Part shown: positions 1-10,817 of the stretch, piece after piece
Numbering within the stretch: position 1 is the first letter of the stretch
Layout: each line of letters opens with the position of its first letter
From: Emergomyces orientalis
Taxonomy: Eukaryota > Ascomycota > Eurotiomycetes > Onygenales > Ajellomycetaceae
Assembly: GCA_002110485.1 (NCBI GenBank)
Contig: MOWL01000090.1
Coordinates: forward strand, 434,001 to 498,000
Direction of reading: 5' to 3'
Length of the DNA: 64,000 nucleotides
The notes under the pieces: model-generated
Told to the model about the DNA's origin: nothing
Seen by the model: only the letters and a program-made list of their open reading frames with translations
Databases searched by the model: none
Made by a program: the position numbers and the translations under genes

Positions 1-556
1 CCGCAAGCTATGGGAATGGAGGTTCTGCCTCCTAGTCGAAGACGCAGGGCCAGGCACTCATTACAACCGCAATGGCCCGCGGGAGCGCATGAAGCTCTTT
101 GTAAATAATAATGATGCGGTATTCTTACTCCGTCTGGATGCTGTGAAGTACGGTGTTCCTGTTTTCTCCTTGTACACGTTCATTACGCAAGAAATAAATG
201 CAATTCGGTAATACTAATAGAATAACTATGAAAAACAAAACAGCCTCCGCAAGAACCCCGCTGTCCTCTCCGACCTCCGTGAAAAGCTATTCATTCTTTG
301 GGGTGACTTAGAAGAGCGCAAGCGCGCCAATAGTGCCGCGACTTCCAACAACAACAACAACAACAGGAGCAGCGATCCCGATCCCTATCCCAATAAGCTA
401 ATCGCCTCCGCTTCAACGAAGCCATTTATCTGTTGTATTAAAGAGTTTGGTGTGAAGACCTCACGCTCTCCAGGCGAGAAGACCTCAGCTAACGATGACG
501 AGTGCGGGTTCGGGTGGGAGAGGCGGTTTTGTATGTTTGGAACCACGATTTTGTAA
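1..556 (+). CDS. pot1: POT1-like telomere end-binding protein, 3' end only
   Basis: Partial: the 5' part lies left of the window. Two exons are visible, 2-147 and 244-556, joined by a 96-nt GT-AG intron with a CTAAT branch site. The last ~150 residues read in frame to TAA and contain motifs I associate with the C-terminal part of fungal POT1: WEWRFCLLVEDA, then LREKLFILWGDLEER, then PFICCIKEFGV and the terminal GWERRFCMFGTTIL. POT1 binds the single-stranded telomere overhang through OB folds and protects chromosome ends within shelterin in the nucleus. A run of Asn codons (AAC repeats) lies near 350 in a linker. The gene is convergent with the next one. The identification rests on remembered family motifs; the OB-fold exons that would settle it are outside the window. 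Confidence 0.75.
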
Positions 557-1669
557 TAAGTATATATATATATCCACATGTGGATATTTTTATTTGTTCG
601 AGTTTTTAGATGCATTTAATGCTATGCTGATTTTGTTTTTTTCTGGTTTTATATTGCTTTATCTGATTTTATATTATTTAATTTAATTTTTGTGGGATGT
701 GTTTACGTGCTTGCGCCGTTTTAGTGCTTGTGGCTTTCTAAAATAATGAGTTTGATAACGCTGGAGCTTCAGGGAGAATATATATGGCATCGCGGGAATA
801 AAAGAGGTAATGGCACGGAAGATTGAAAAGGAGAGAAACATGGCAATTAAGCGCACACGTCATTTTTTTGATATAAATATATATTTTCCTCGCTCTTGTA
901 CCTGCGTATTTTAACACCCGCCTTCGTCCTTGTTCTTACATGCAGCAACATATATGTACTTTATTATGATAAAAGACGAAGTAAACATGAGTGTAAAGGA
1001 TAACTGTAAATGACAGCAAATAGCTATAATAAAAGTAGACGAAGGAAAGTAGGTGGCAAGTGAACAACCTCGTCCCAAGCCATCCTACCCACCCTAGCTT
1101 TAAATTAAAAAGATCTTAGAAAAAGGGAAGGGAGTGAAAAAAGACTCCATAGATCCGGCCATCCAACCCACTCCATTTCCATTTCCATTTCCATTCCCAT
1201 TTAACCTCTCTCTCTCTCAAAAAAAAAGGCCCGACCCGTTTAATTTAAAAACCAACGAAAGTGGAAAGAAAAAAAAGAAGAAAAAAGGAAAAAAAAGGGA
1301 AACGAGAAATGGAGCGGAGGGAGAAAATCAGAGAGTTAAAACGCAGAATACGCAGTAATATATAACGGGGCATAATAGTATTAAAGCGAGCGGTTTTGCG
1401 TAAATCATGTAGAAGAGAGTGAACGCAGACGGGAAAGAATAAAGAGTGGCTATCTTCATCGCTTGCGAAAACCGTGGCTGTGTATATTGCGTGTGAGTTG
1501 GTTTGAGGCCTTTCAGCCGAAAGGATAGAGCGAAACGAGGCATAATTGGGGAGGGAGAAAGGCCTTCTAAATAGGATAGGTGACGGAGACCTCCCCTTCT
1601 GGATAGAGGAGAAGCTGCTTACTCCCTTTTCTCTCTTTGAAATTAATAAAGGCAAGAAACGAAAGTCAT
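557..1669. other. AT-rich convergent intergenic region
   Basis: No supported gene. It separates the 3' ends of the POT1-like gene and the CCCH gene. It holds a TA run at 561-573, an 18-bp perfect palindrome at 570-587 just after the POT1 stop, a (CCATTT)n-like microsatellite around 1165-1202 and a homopurine tract around 1255-1330. Short ORFs here are low-complexity and unsupported. Confidence 0.6.
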
Positions 1670-3310
1670 TTATACCTTCGTGACTTTCACGATCATAGTA
1701 TCAATTCCATGAGCGGCAGTGTCAAATCGACAATTCGAGCCCCAGTAGCAGTCTTTCTTGCCCACCTCACTCTGCGGACAGCGGTGGCCATATATACAGC
1801 CGGCGTCGTCGCACTCAGTGCCGAATCGACACGGAGTCATCCGCGCAACCGCGTGTAAGACGGTGCGTTCATTTTTCGACAATTTATGATCGTGAGTATG
1901 ATAGCAGCTTAAATTGGGGCAGTCGCCGAGCAAATAGTATAAGTTGCATAATTTTAGCTTTTTCACCCGGTTTAATTCATCCTTGGGGATGGTTTTGAAA
2001 TCTAGCCGGTCGACGCGTTCACCGTATTTATTGCGCTCAACCTTGGGTGGTGCGGGGCTACTTGGTTTCGAGGTCGTTAAATCGGTAAAGGGTCCTTGAG
2101 CTCCTGCTGCTGTTGTTGCGGCCCATGTCGGTGGTGTGCTGGTTCCGTTGGACGGGTTGGTTGAGTTGGACGGGATGCGGGCAAGGCAATTGTTGCCAGG
2201 AGTATTTGGCGACAAGGCAGACAGCGGTGCAGACGATGGCGTAGGAATAGGGGTATTATTCGTCCCGTTCCGGTCATTCCATGAATACGAATTCGTGTTT
2301 ATTTTCGAAGTTCGGAAAAGCTCTTCAAATTTAGTTACTCTGTAAGAAGCTTTCATCGGTACTAGTTCTCGTTCGAACGGGGTGCCTTCAATTAAAGATA
2401 TTCGTCCGATGAGGTCGCGATCCGCTAATGTATCTTCAAGAAGCCTCGCATAACCGTTATCGTGAGAGCAGCCGAGGAATATTTGGTGACAGTGACAATT
2501 GTATAAATGGAGCTTAAAAACCTCTATAAGGACATTATGAAGTTAGTATACATCCCTAGATAGGGACCGGAGCAGAGAGAGAAGAGGGAGAGGAAAACGC
2601 ACCAGCGATCTTATCATCAGCTCTATCCTTACCACTTCCCACATCCACGAAGTCAAACAATAGTCTACTTCCATTGAATCCGCGAGTGAATTCTTCAACT
2701 AGGCCGGGGCGTTCAACGAGGCCAGATTTATAGCATGCATCAGCTAGCCCTTTGACATTTGCATATACCCTTGCTATAATTTTTGGAGACGGTATGTTGG
2801 GAAGATTTCGAGACGCATAATCACGGATAGCAGCCCAGAGCTGATTTGCAGCATCTTTACCGCCCTGTTCAGCCTGTTGGAGAAAAAAATCTTGGAATAC
2901 CATGCCATCACCATCGAGCAGAACTAGGAGAAAAGGTTCTTGTTCCTACACACAACAAACAAAGAGCTGAGCGTTAGAGTTATATTGTATATATGTATGG
3001 GGATGCCAAAACACGAAACGTACCATCACAGCTTCCATTGTAGTTATTTGTTTCATAAGCTCCATTTCATGCATTTGCACTTCACGATTAAACCGGGATT
3101 CACGTTCATGGTCTAATCGGGTTTGTTGGTATGCATTTTCGAGCTCGGCAACCCGTCGCAAAAGATCCTATTTAACCAACATGAGAAGGCAAAGACAAGT
3201 GGGAGAGGTGGACGGAGTTAAGCAACCTCAATTAGCTCATTTTTTGACTGTTCAATCGCTTTAACCTGTTCATAACGCTCGAAATACTCCTGGGCAGTGG
3301 AGTTGGCCAT
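1670..3310 (-). CDS. CCCH zinc-finger protein with N-terminal coiled coil
   Basis: Four exons on the minus strand: 3310-3227, 3167-3024, 2945-2603 and 2523-1670, with introns of 59, 78 and 79 nt; the reading frame closes exactly and gives 474 residues. The start is MANSTAQEYFERYEQ. Residues ~10-76 are a charged coiled coil. Residues ~77-245 are a conserved globular region (FLLVLLDGDGMVFQ, NCHCHQIFLGCSHDNGYARL) typical of a fungal family annotated as CCCH zinc-finger DNA-binding proteins. A Pro/Ser/Thr-rich linker follows, then tandem CCCH-type fingers at ~380-460 (C-x8-C-x4-C-x3-H, then C-x5-C-x4-C-x3-H, and a third incomplete one). CCCH fingers usually bind RNA; the actual target is unknown. 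It is divergent from the IRC22 gene with 503 bp between starts. Confidence 0.88.
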
Positions 3311-3813
3311 CTTGTTCGAGCTGAGGTATGGATAATTTAGCGCGCAATCGAAGGTATTGTTCACCGTCTCTCACCGACAAGAACAGAACGAGAAAAATGA
3401 AAAAGGGGACGGGGCGAATAGCAAGGTTATAAAAAGAGCTATAATTTTAAATAGCAAGTGAGCTGTCAATAAAATATCTTCAGCATTATCGGCGATATCA
3501 GCTCAGCGTCAGTATCCATTCAATTCTCCAGTTGGATGCTTCCTCACTAAAACTCCGTCAAAAGCCCAGCCGCGGCTATTCACTGGCGCGTCTAGCGCCC
3601 AACCACAATCGCGGCTCTGCTGACTCAGCTCCTGCGCTTCTGAATGCTCTGATCTGACATACGTGGAAATTAAGCTCAGTGTCTCCGTACATCTAGGACT
3701 GACACTTCTCAAACCAACCTTCTTCAATTCCCACATTCTTCCTCCTTTTCCCCTCCTACCCCTCCTTCTCCTATTCCCTTCTCTATATCTCTAATAAATC
3801 CACAATCGCCAAA
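3311..3813. promoter_or_regulatory. Divergent promoter region of the CCCH gene and IRC22
   Basis: 503 bp between two divergent start codons. A pyrimidine-rich tract at ~3737-3790 lies directly upstream of the IRC22 start, as is usual for expressed ascomycete promoters, and the IRC22 start has a good context (CAAAATGG). No specific operator is recognised. Confidence 0.5.
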
Positions 3814-4753
3814 ATGGGCAAGCTTGGGTTGCTGTCAGTTGCTCTGCTCTCGTTGCAAGCTCTCCTGGTTCACGGGGAAGGTTCGGTGAGTTTACTTGCT
3901 ACGAAATCTGTCGTTTTGGGCGGGACAACTACTAATACGAAGCTGGAATTGCAACAGGCCGCTAACCCTGCTGCTGAGGAAACCAAAACCCCAACATTGG
4001 CTGTTAGCGTCTCAGCTACCTTCCCCAATTCCGAGGTTTTTGGAGTCAAACTCGTAAACGGCAACCCAACCCAAGCTCTTCTCTCTATCTCCAATGAAGA
4101 ACCCGATCCAGTGACGTTGAACTTGATTGGAGGCAGCCTGTGGACGGTTGATCCTACGGGAGAAGCAGTCCAGAATGTCCGCAACCTCACTGCTTCCCGC
4201 TACAATATCGCGATCCCCTCTGGAGGGCAGCACTCCCTGGGATATGCTTTTGTCACTGAAATGCACCCCCAGGACTTGACGCTGCATCTGGCCGCCGTTA
4301 TCTCCAACTCCAAGGGCATGCCGTTTACTATCCAGGCCTATAACGGCACCGTCAGTATCGTCGAGCCGGAAACGAGCATCTTTGATCCTAAAGTGTGAGT
4401 TATTGTGCAATTCCCCAAGTTTCCTTTACGCCAAGCGCTAATACGGCATACCTTTTACCAGCCTCTTCCTCTACTTCTTCCTTCTCTCCGCCTTCGTCGG
4501 CACCGTCTACTTCTTCTATACTATCTGGATCGCCCCATACTTCACTCAGAAGCGCAAGGGCGGAGACAGAGCCAAGAAATCTTCCGGACAATCCAAAAGC
4601 GAGTCATCCGAACAGGCTTCCGTTCCTGGGACTGAGGCTGCGGGAGTCACCTCTGGGAAGACTTATGACACTGAATGGATCCCTGCCCACCATATCCACC
4701 GACCTGAGCCTCGGAAAGTCAAGAGCGGAAGCCGTGTGAAGCCCAAAGCTTAG
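3814..4753 (+). CDS. IRC22: Irc22, ER membrane protein related to TRAP-alpha
   Basis: Exons 3814-4394 and 4462-4753 with an intron starting GTGAGT and ending ACCAG. A signal peptide (MGKLGLLSVALLSLQALLVHG) opens the protein. The lumenal domain carries SATFPNSEVFGVKLVNG and LNLIGGSLWTVD, the hallmarks of the Irc22/TRAP-alpha family, plus an N-glycosylation motif in VRNLTASRYN. Exon 2 supplies one membrane helix (FLYFFLLSAFVGTVYFFYT) and a short basic cytosolic tail rich in Lys and Ser. Yeast Irc22 is known from a screen for recombination centres; its molecular role is not settled. A 72-nt stretch at 3886-3957 has GT-AG ends and an ACTAATA branch-like site, and family proteins lack the residues it would encode, so I favour splicing it (266 aa) over reading through (290 aa). 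Confidence 0.9.
3886..3957 (+). other. Probable 72-nt in-frame intron in IRC22
   Basis: The stretch starts GTGAGT and ends CAACAG, has a CTAAT-type branch site about 25 nt before the acceptor, and its length is a multiple of three with no stop, so an ORF caller reads through it. Its translation has no counterpart in the family as I remember it. The flanks join as signal peptide directly to AANPAAEETK. Confidence 0.6.
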
Positions 4754-5326
4754 AGCGGCCAACCACAGAATTTCGACCAGACATTTCAATGCCGCCTTGG
4801 ATGATATATTATGCCACTATCAAAACGATTTATTTGGTGGCTGTCATCCCTTTCCGGTGTCGGGCTAAAAAAAGATAGATGATGCAGCTTGGGACGCCCA
4901 AAAATTGGGAAGAATGATGCGCGTCTGTGGCGACGCTAGCGTGGTCATTAGGCAGGAAATTTGGTAACTCGCGTCAATGTGACTGGATATCAGTGCATTG
5001 GGTTGGGTTTCTTATTTTCCTTTCTTCACTTTATCAATTTGTATTAACTATCAAATATTAATCAATTGGTCTGGGTTCATACTAAAAGAGACAGGATGTT
5101 TTGTATATACCCGATATTCGCATGATATCTTGAAATTACATTTTTACCGCTTGATCTATGGATCCGCAATTCCAGTAGAATAAATCAATGATGAACCACA
5201 GTATAACCACATGTCAGCAGATACGATCCCGGCAGTGAGCAATGGGAGTAAATAGGTCCTATAAATGGATATCATTCAATACCTAACCATGTATAAAAAC
5301 CCAGCAATTCGCCACACAGACACTCA
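4754..5326. other. Convergent intergenic region
   Basis: About 570 bp between the 3' ends of IRC22 and the aprataxin gene. AT-rich in its second half. I see no gene, RNA or repeat in it. Confidence 0.5.
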
Positions 5327-6235
5327 TCAAAGCGCCCTCCAAGCCAAAAACTCCTCTTCCAAATGCGCCTTCAATTGCTTAAACTTATTCCCAAACGCCT
5401 CCCCGCACCTCCAACACTTAAAATCCCACCTCAAATACCCTTCTCTCCCGGGATGCCTCCGCACATCATCCCTCGCCAACGGAAAATCCTCAACATCGAT
5501 GAAAAACGGTGTTGAAAAGCTATTATAATGTCTCCGATGCCTCAGGCATGGGCTAAACCTATCTACAGCGAGGACATGTATATGCAAGTGATTCATAGAG
5601 GGGTGCGCATGGATGCCGCACATGATCTCCTTCTCCCAATCGCGGCCCGCCGGCAGTTCGTCAGGCGGCGTGTCGGCATCCATGGCCTGCTGGCGCGCAA
5701 TTTCCTGTGCGGAGGTGGTGCTATACATCCTCCGTAGCTCCGCGGCTGCCAGGCGTTTCAATTTCTTCGTCTCTGTTTGGACTTTTTGTAAGAAATCTAG
5801 GTCTTCGAAAGCATCGAATGGATGTAGGCGGGTCTTTGTTCGGTCGCGGGGAAGGAGGAGGAGATGGAGGGAGGATTTGGGGTAGAGGTCGTGGATGGCA
5901 ACGAAGTTATCATTATAGTAGAGGACGACGGAGGGGGGGAAAGCGGAAGGGTTTTCGATGTAGCCACCTAGGTTTTCGCGGGAGTTGAAGATGTTTGAGA
6001 GCTGGTGGGAGGGGGATATTGGCTCTAGAGGGGGCTTGGGTTTGAGTGCCATAAGTTCGGTAACTGTGAATCAAGCATGAGATATTAGTTATAGAAAGCC
6101 GGCATGTTCAAAAATATGTGGGATAATACAGGCATTCCGGCTCTGCTTCTGCTCGTTATGATTTGGTGGCGGTTCTGCTATATGCTCTGGACCAGCATCT
6201 CTGGGGCTGGAGCTCCACGACGTGTGCCCACTCAT
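5327..6235 (-). CDS. hnt3: Aprataxin-like DNA 5'-adenosine hydrolase (HIT plus zinc finger)
   Basis: Two exons: 6235-6130 (start MSGHTSWSSSPRD) and 6063-5327, with a 66-nt intron. The join reads RNA-FTELM, matching the beginning of the aprataxin HIT domain in fungi, so the internal Met at 6052 is not the start. The HIT fold runs through LYYNDNFVAIHDLYPKSSLH and HLLLLPRD to the histidine triad HLHIHVLA, which supplies the catalytic His. A C2H2-type finger closes the protein (CWRCG ... H). Aprataxin removes AMP from abortive DNA ligation intermediates in the nucleus. The residues MDADTPPDELPAGRD form an insert typical of filamentous fungi. Length ~276 aa is normal. It is divergent from the helicase gene. 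Confidence 0.92.
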
Positions 6236-6544
6236 GGGTCAATACGCTGAAAGACCTAGTAAATAAATTTGTAAAAGCTTTTTAAGAGCTGTGTAAATCA
6301 GTTATGTTAAATGCACAATAGTTGATTTCACCAGTTAGAAGATATATATCCTATCCATAATCCGAGAGCTCTGGGAAGGCAGCAAAGAAGCCGCAACGCC
6401 CTTGATGCGCGGATAAGATCAGCTTACTAAGCCCCTTTTAGCGTCATATCGAACTTTCAGGTTGAGTGACAGCAACAGCAAATAATAAACCCCCAGCATC
6501 GACACCGACAACTGGGCACTTACTAGGATCTTTCGTGATCTACT
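6236..6544. promoter_or_regulatory. Divergent promoter of aprataxin-like and helicase genes
   Basis: 309 bp between divergent starts. No specific regulatory site is recognised. Confidence 0.4.
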
Positions 6545-9500
6545 ATGGGCCCGAAGAGGGGAGGCGCCCCCCGCGGTGGATCTAAAAACACTCCCAAACC
6601 GCCTCCAGCCGAAATCTCCATTAGCGATTTCGTTGCTGCTGGGGAGCCAAAAGGGAAATCTAAAGGGGCGGACCGAAACAAGGCCGGCCAGAAAGATGGC
6701 AAAGATGGGCCGGCCGAAGAACCGAAAAAGCCAACAGCACGGACCGTAATAGGGGGCGCATCATGGACTGGGAAGCTACCTGTGAATATACTCTCGGAGC
6801 ACTGCCAGAAACAGAAATGGGAGAAACCAGAATACACAATGGTAGGTGCAGCTTATATGGGCGATGGGTGTATAACATACCATTTCAGATCTCTTATGCT
6901 GACTGATATATTCCAGATCAAAACCAAAGACGGTTTTGTCTCAAGCGTTATCCTCAAGAAAACCAATCCCAAGACAAAGGAGACTACCACATTACCTCCC
7001 ATGCGCCTGCCTCCCCCTCAACAGCATTTGGCTGCCTGTCCCACCGCGATGGAAGCCCGCCATTTTGCTGCGGCATACGCCCTCTTCCGCGTATGCAATA
7101 TGCGCAATTTACACATGATGATGCCACCTACGTATCGCAATCTATGGAAAGACGAATTTACACAACTTAAGAATGCGGATGTGAAAGAAGGCAAGGGTTG
7201 GATGTATGAAGCAGACCCCTTTAACGCTCTGCAGGAGCGGGAACATGCAGCGGCAGAACTTGCTAAGAAGAGGGCCGAACGGGAGAAGGAGAGAGCGAAA
7301 TCTCAGGATCCAAAGTTACAACAGCCAGGACTGAATACGGGTCCAGGGAACGCAGGGAATAAAGGCGGGAAACGCTGGCTGCAGGCTTCCAAGGTTGAGA
7401 TGGGCAGCAAAATACGTCGTACCATTGAGGGTTTGGTCAGGCAAAAAGCCATTTGGAATCCATACGGCATCCGAATACCGGAGGTGCAAAAGAAGCGGAT
7501 TGTCGACGAGTTAACTGGACTAGGCTTCAGGAAGAGTCATGTTGAAGAAGCGGCATCTGAATGCAAAGACCGTGAAGAGGTTTTGGAGTGGCTGTTGATA
7601 CATATTCCAGAAGATGATCTTCCCGCGTGGAGTCTTCCTGAAGGGTATACCGCCGGAATAAGTCTAGCTAGTGGAGATCTGTCTAGAGAATCTAAGGTCA
7701 AACGGCTTTCCACGTCCGGTTATTCAGCAGATTTCTGCGCTGAAGTGCTAGACAAAAACGGTGGTAATGAGCACATAGCAGCCGAACAGCTCCAGCATAT
7801 GCTCCTCCACGACGGCGCTTTACCAGAACCCAACTCTCGTGCCGCGGAGACGGGGGCTTGGGAAGAAGAACATTTGACGTTAGAAGCAATATATGGCGAG
7901 AGATATACAAGGTTGTCATCGATTACATGCCAGGTTATTTCTGAAAACCCGAATTTACCATGCAGAACTATTTTCTACATCCAAAAACCATCAACTGCTC
8001 CATACCCGAACTGCCCGCCCGTTCTATCCATTGCAGCAAGAGAAATTCCAGCATACATACGCCTCAGCGCTATTCAGCAAGCCATTCAACATGCTAATAG
8101 GGACCTCCTCGGGGAACCCATGATATTTAATTTGGTAGATTGGCTTGAAGAAAATATACCTCGTATTTTGGAAAAACCAGGAAAACTGCGGACTGTATCC
8201 GTCGAATCAATATCACATGCCAGTGACGAGACAGCCACCCAAAATCGCATTAAACCAACTAGAAGATCACCAAAGCCTTTGAGTCTAAGCCCTGGCACGC
8301 CACAAAGCCTTGAAATGAGAAACAAATGGGAGTCACAACACACCACCCCTGCTCAACAGAAAATGCTCAGGGTTAGGCGATCACTTCCAGCATGGGGTAT
8401 GCAGGAAGCAATTATCCATGCTGTCCATTGTCATCAAGTCACTATCATATCGGGTGAGACAGGGAGCGGCAAAAGTACTCAGTCAGTTCAGTTCGTTCTG
8501 GACGACATGATAAAGCGAGATCTCGGCTCGGCCGTAAACATTGTCTGCACGCAGCCCAGACGGATTTCCGCCCTGGGACTTGCTGATCGTGTTAGTGATG
8601 AGCGCTGTTCTACTGTTGGTGACGAAGTAGGTTATGTTGTAAGGGGTGACTCGAAAATGAAATATGGTACAACAAAAATTACATTCATGACTACTGGTGT
8701 ACTGCTACGTCGCATGCAAACGGGTGGCCAAGACGTTGTCAGCTCCCTTGCGGATATTAGCCATGTGGTTGTTGATGAAGTTCATGAACGGAGTCTTGAT
8801 ACGGATTTCCTTTTGGCACTGTTGAGGGACGTCCTTCGTCATCGCAAGGACCTTAAACTCATTTTAATGAGCGCTACCCTAGATGCGGATATTTTTACGC
8901 GATACTTTGGAGGAGATGGTAAAGTTGGTCGAGTCAACATATCCGGGAGAACATTCCCCGTCGAAGATCTCTACATCGATGATGTCGTTAGGCGGACTGG
9001 GTTCAACCCAGGCAATTCTTCGTTAGCTTGGGATGAATATTCTGGTTCGAATGATGATGATTCCGCGGACACCTCCGTCGGCTCCATACTCCAAAAACTC
9101 GGAATGGGTATTAACTATGATTTGATTGCCTCTACGGTTCGTTACATTGATTCGCAACTAAAAGACCAACCAGGTGGCATCTTGATCTTCCTACCCGGTA
9201 CCATGGAGATAGATCGATGCTTAGCCGCTCTAAGCCACCTTCCATTTGCTCATCCTTTGCCGTTACATGCATCTCTTCTACCAAATGAACAGCGACGAGT
9301 TTTCCTACCCGCTCCACCTGGGAAGAGAAAAATAATTGCGGCCACTAATGTCGCAGAAACTTCCATCACAATTGAAGATGTGGTTGCTGTCATCGACACG
9401 GGCCGCGTCAAAGAAACTCGCTATGACCCTGCTGACAATATTGTCCGCCTGGAGGAGGTTTGGGCATCGCAGGCTGCTTGTAAACAGCGTCGAGGCAGAG

Positions 9501-10817
9501 CGGGACGAGTGAGCAGTGGAACTTGCTATAAAATGTATACGCGGAAAGCCGAGGCCAATATGGCTCCTAGGCCAGAGCCAGAGATCCGACGTGTACCCCT
9601 CGAGCAACTGTGTCTTTCGGTCAAGGCAATGAGAGGAATCCAAGATGTAGCAGGCTTCCTTACCAACACGCTCACCCCACCCGAGAACCTCGCGATAGAG
9701 GGCGCGCTTGAACTTCTTCATCGAATTGGTGCACTTGATAATCAGCAGTTAACTGCTCTGGGTCGATATATCTCGATGATTCCGACTGATCTTCGTTTAG
9801 CGAAATTAATGATATACGGCGCGATATTCGGCTGCGTCGAATCTTGCCTAACCATCGCAGCGATACTTACTGTCAAAAGCCCGTTTGTGTCGCCTCGAGA
9901 CAAGAGGGAGGAAGCAAAGCAAGCTCGAGCATCATTTTCAACAGGAGACGGAGACCTTCTGATAGACCTCGCAGCGTTCCAGCAATGGTCCGAAAGAGTC
10001 AAACAGCAAGGCTTCTGGAAAACGCAATCGTGGTGCAACGACAATTTCCTCGTGCCCAAAACCCTTCGTGAAATCTCTTCGAACAGATCCCAACTACTGT
10101 CCGCCCTCAAAGATATCGGCATAATTCCCGTGAACTACAAACACCCGGACGAAACAAACATGTCCGTCACCGAGACGTCAAAACGCTGGAATAGCCACAA
10201 CTCCAACACGCAACTCCTCCGCGCTCTGATCGCTGGTGCCTTCAATCCCCAAATCGCCAACATCAGCTTCCCAGACAAGAAATTCGCCGCATCGATGTCC
10301 GGGACCATAGAGCTGGATCCTGACGCTCGCACGATCAAATACTTCAACCAGGAAAATGGCAGAGTATTTGTTCACCCTAGCTCCAGTCTCTTTGACGCGC
10401 AGAGTTTCTCTGGCTCCGCCATGTATGTGAGCTATTTCACGAAAATGGCAACTAGCAAAGTATTTATCCGCGATCTAACCCGTGAGTCTCAACATTTCCT
10501 TCCAATGAATTACCTTATATATCATTATGTACCAGTAACCTAATCGTCGTATCAAAACAACAGCATTCAACGCATACAGCCTCCTCCTATTCTCCGGGCC
10601 TATATCCCTTGATACTCTAGGGCGGGGCGTCCTCGTGGATGGCTGGCAACGTCTTCGTGGCTGGGCGCGGATCGGTGTATTAGCCTCGCGGCTGCGTATG
10701 TTGCTTGATGAAGCCTTGGCTCAGAAATTGGATAACCCAGGCCTTGAAGACATGGGTGAAGAGAAGGTGATAGATGTTGTGAGGCATCTTGTTGTTTTTA
10801 ACGGGCAGGATCAATAA
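6545..10817 (+). CDS. DExH-box RNA helicase, DHX57/DHX29 type
   Basis: Main exon 6545-10481, then a GTGAGT intron and a last exon 10564-10817 that completes the C-terminal OB-fold (FNAYSLLLFSGPISLDTL). A probable 75-nt in-frame intron lies at 6842-6916, giving 1371 aa. Order of domains: basic N-terminus; charged coiled segment (~220-265); UBA-like helix bundle (~295-335, VDELTGLGFRKSHVEEAASE); RWD domain (~410-525, EEEHLTLEAIYGERY); helicase core with GETGSGKST (~611), DEVH (~718), SATLDAD (~750) and QRRGRAGR (~955); then HA2 and OB regions. UBA plus RWD before a DExH core is the DHX57 / yeast YLR419W layout. These are ATP-dependent RNA remodelling enzymes; a precise substrate is not known. 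The second motif is DEVH rather than DEAH, which occurs in this subfamily. Confidence 0.93.
6842..6916 (+). other. Probable 75-nt in-frame intron in the helicase gene
   Basis: Begins GTAGGTGC, ends ATTCCAG, has a CTGAC branch-like site near 6899, and is a multiple of three with no stop. Its translation interrupts an otherwise family-like joint (EKPEYTM followed by IKTKDGFVSSVILKK). Confidence 0.6.

Noticed and set aside
4012..4410. 132-aa minus-strand ORF over IRC22
   Set aside because: Antisense shadow of a clearly coding region.
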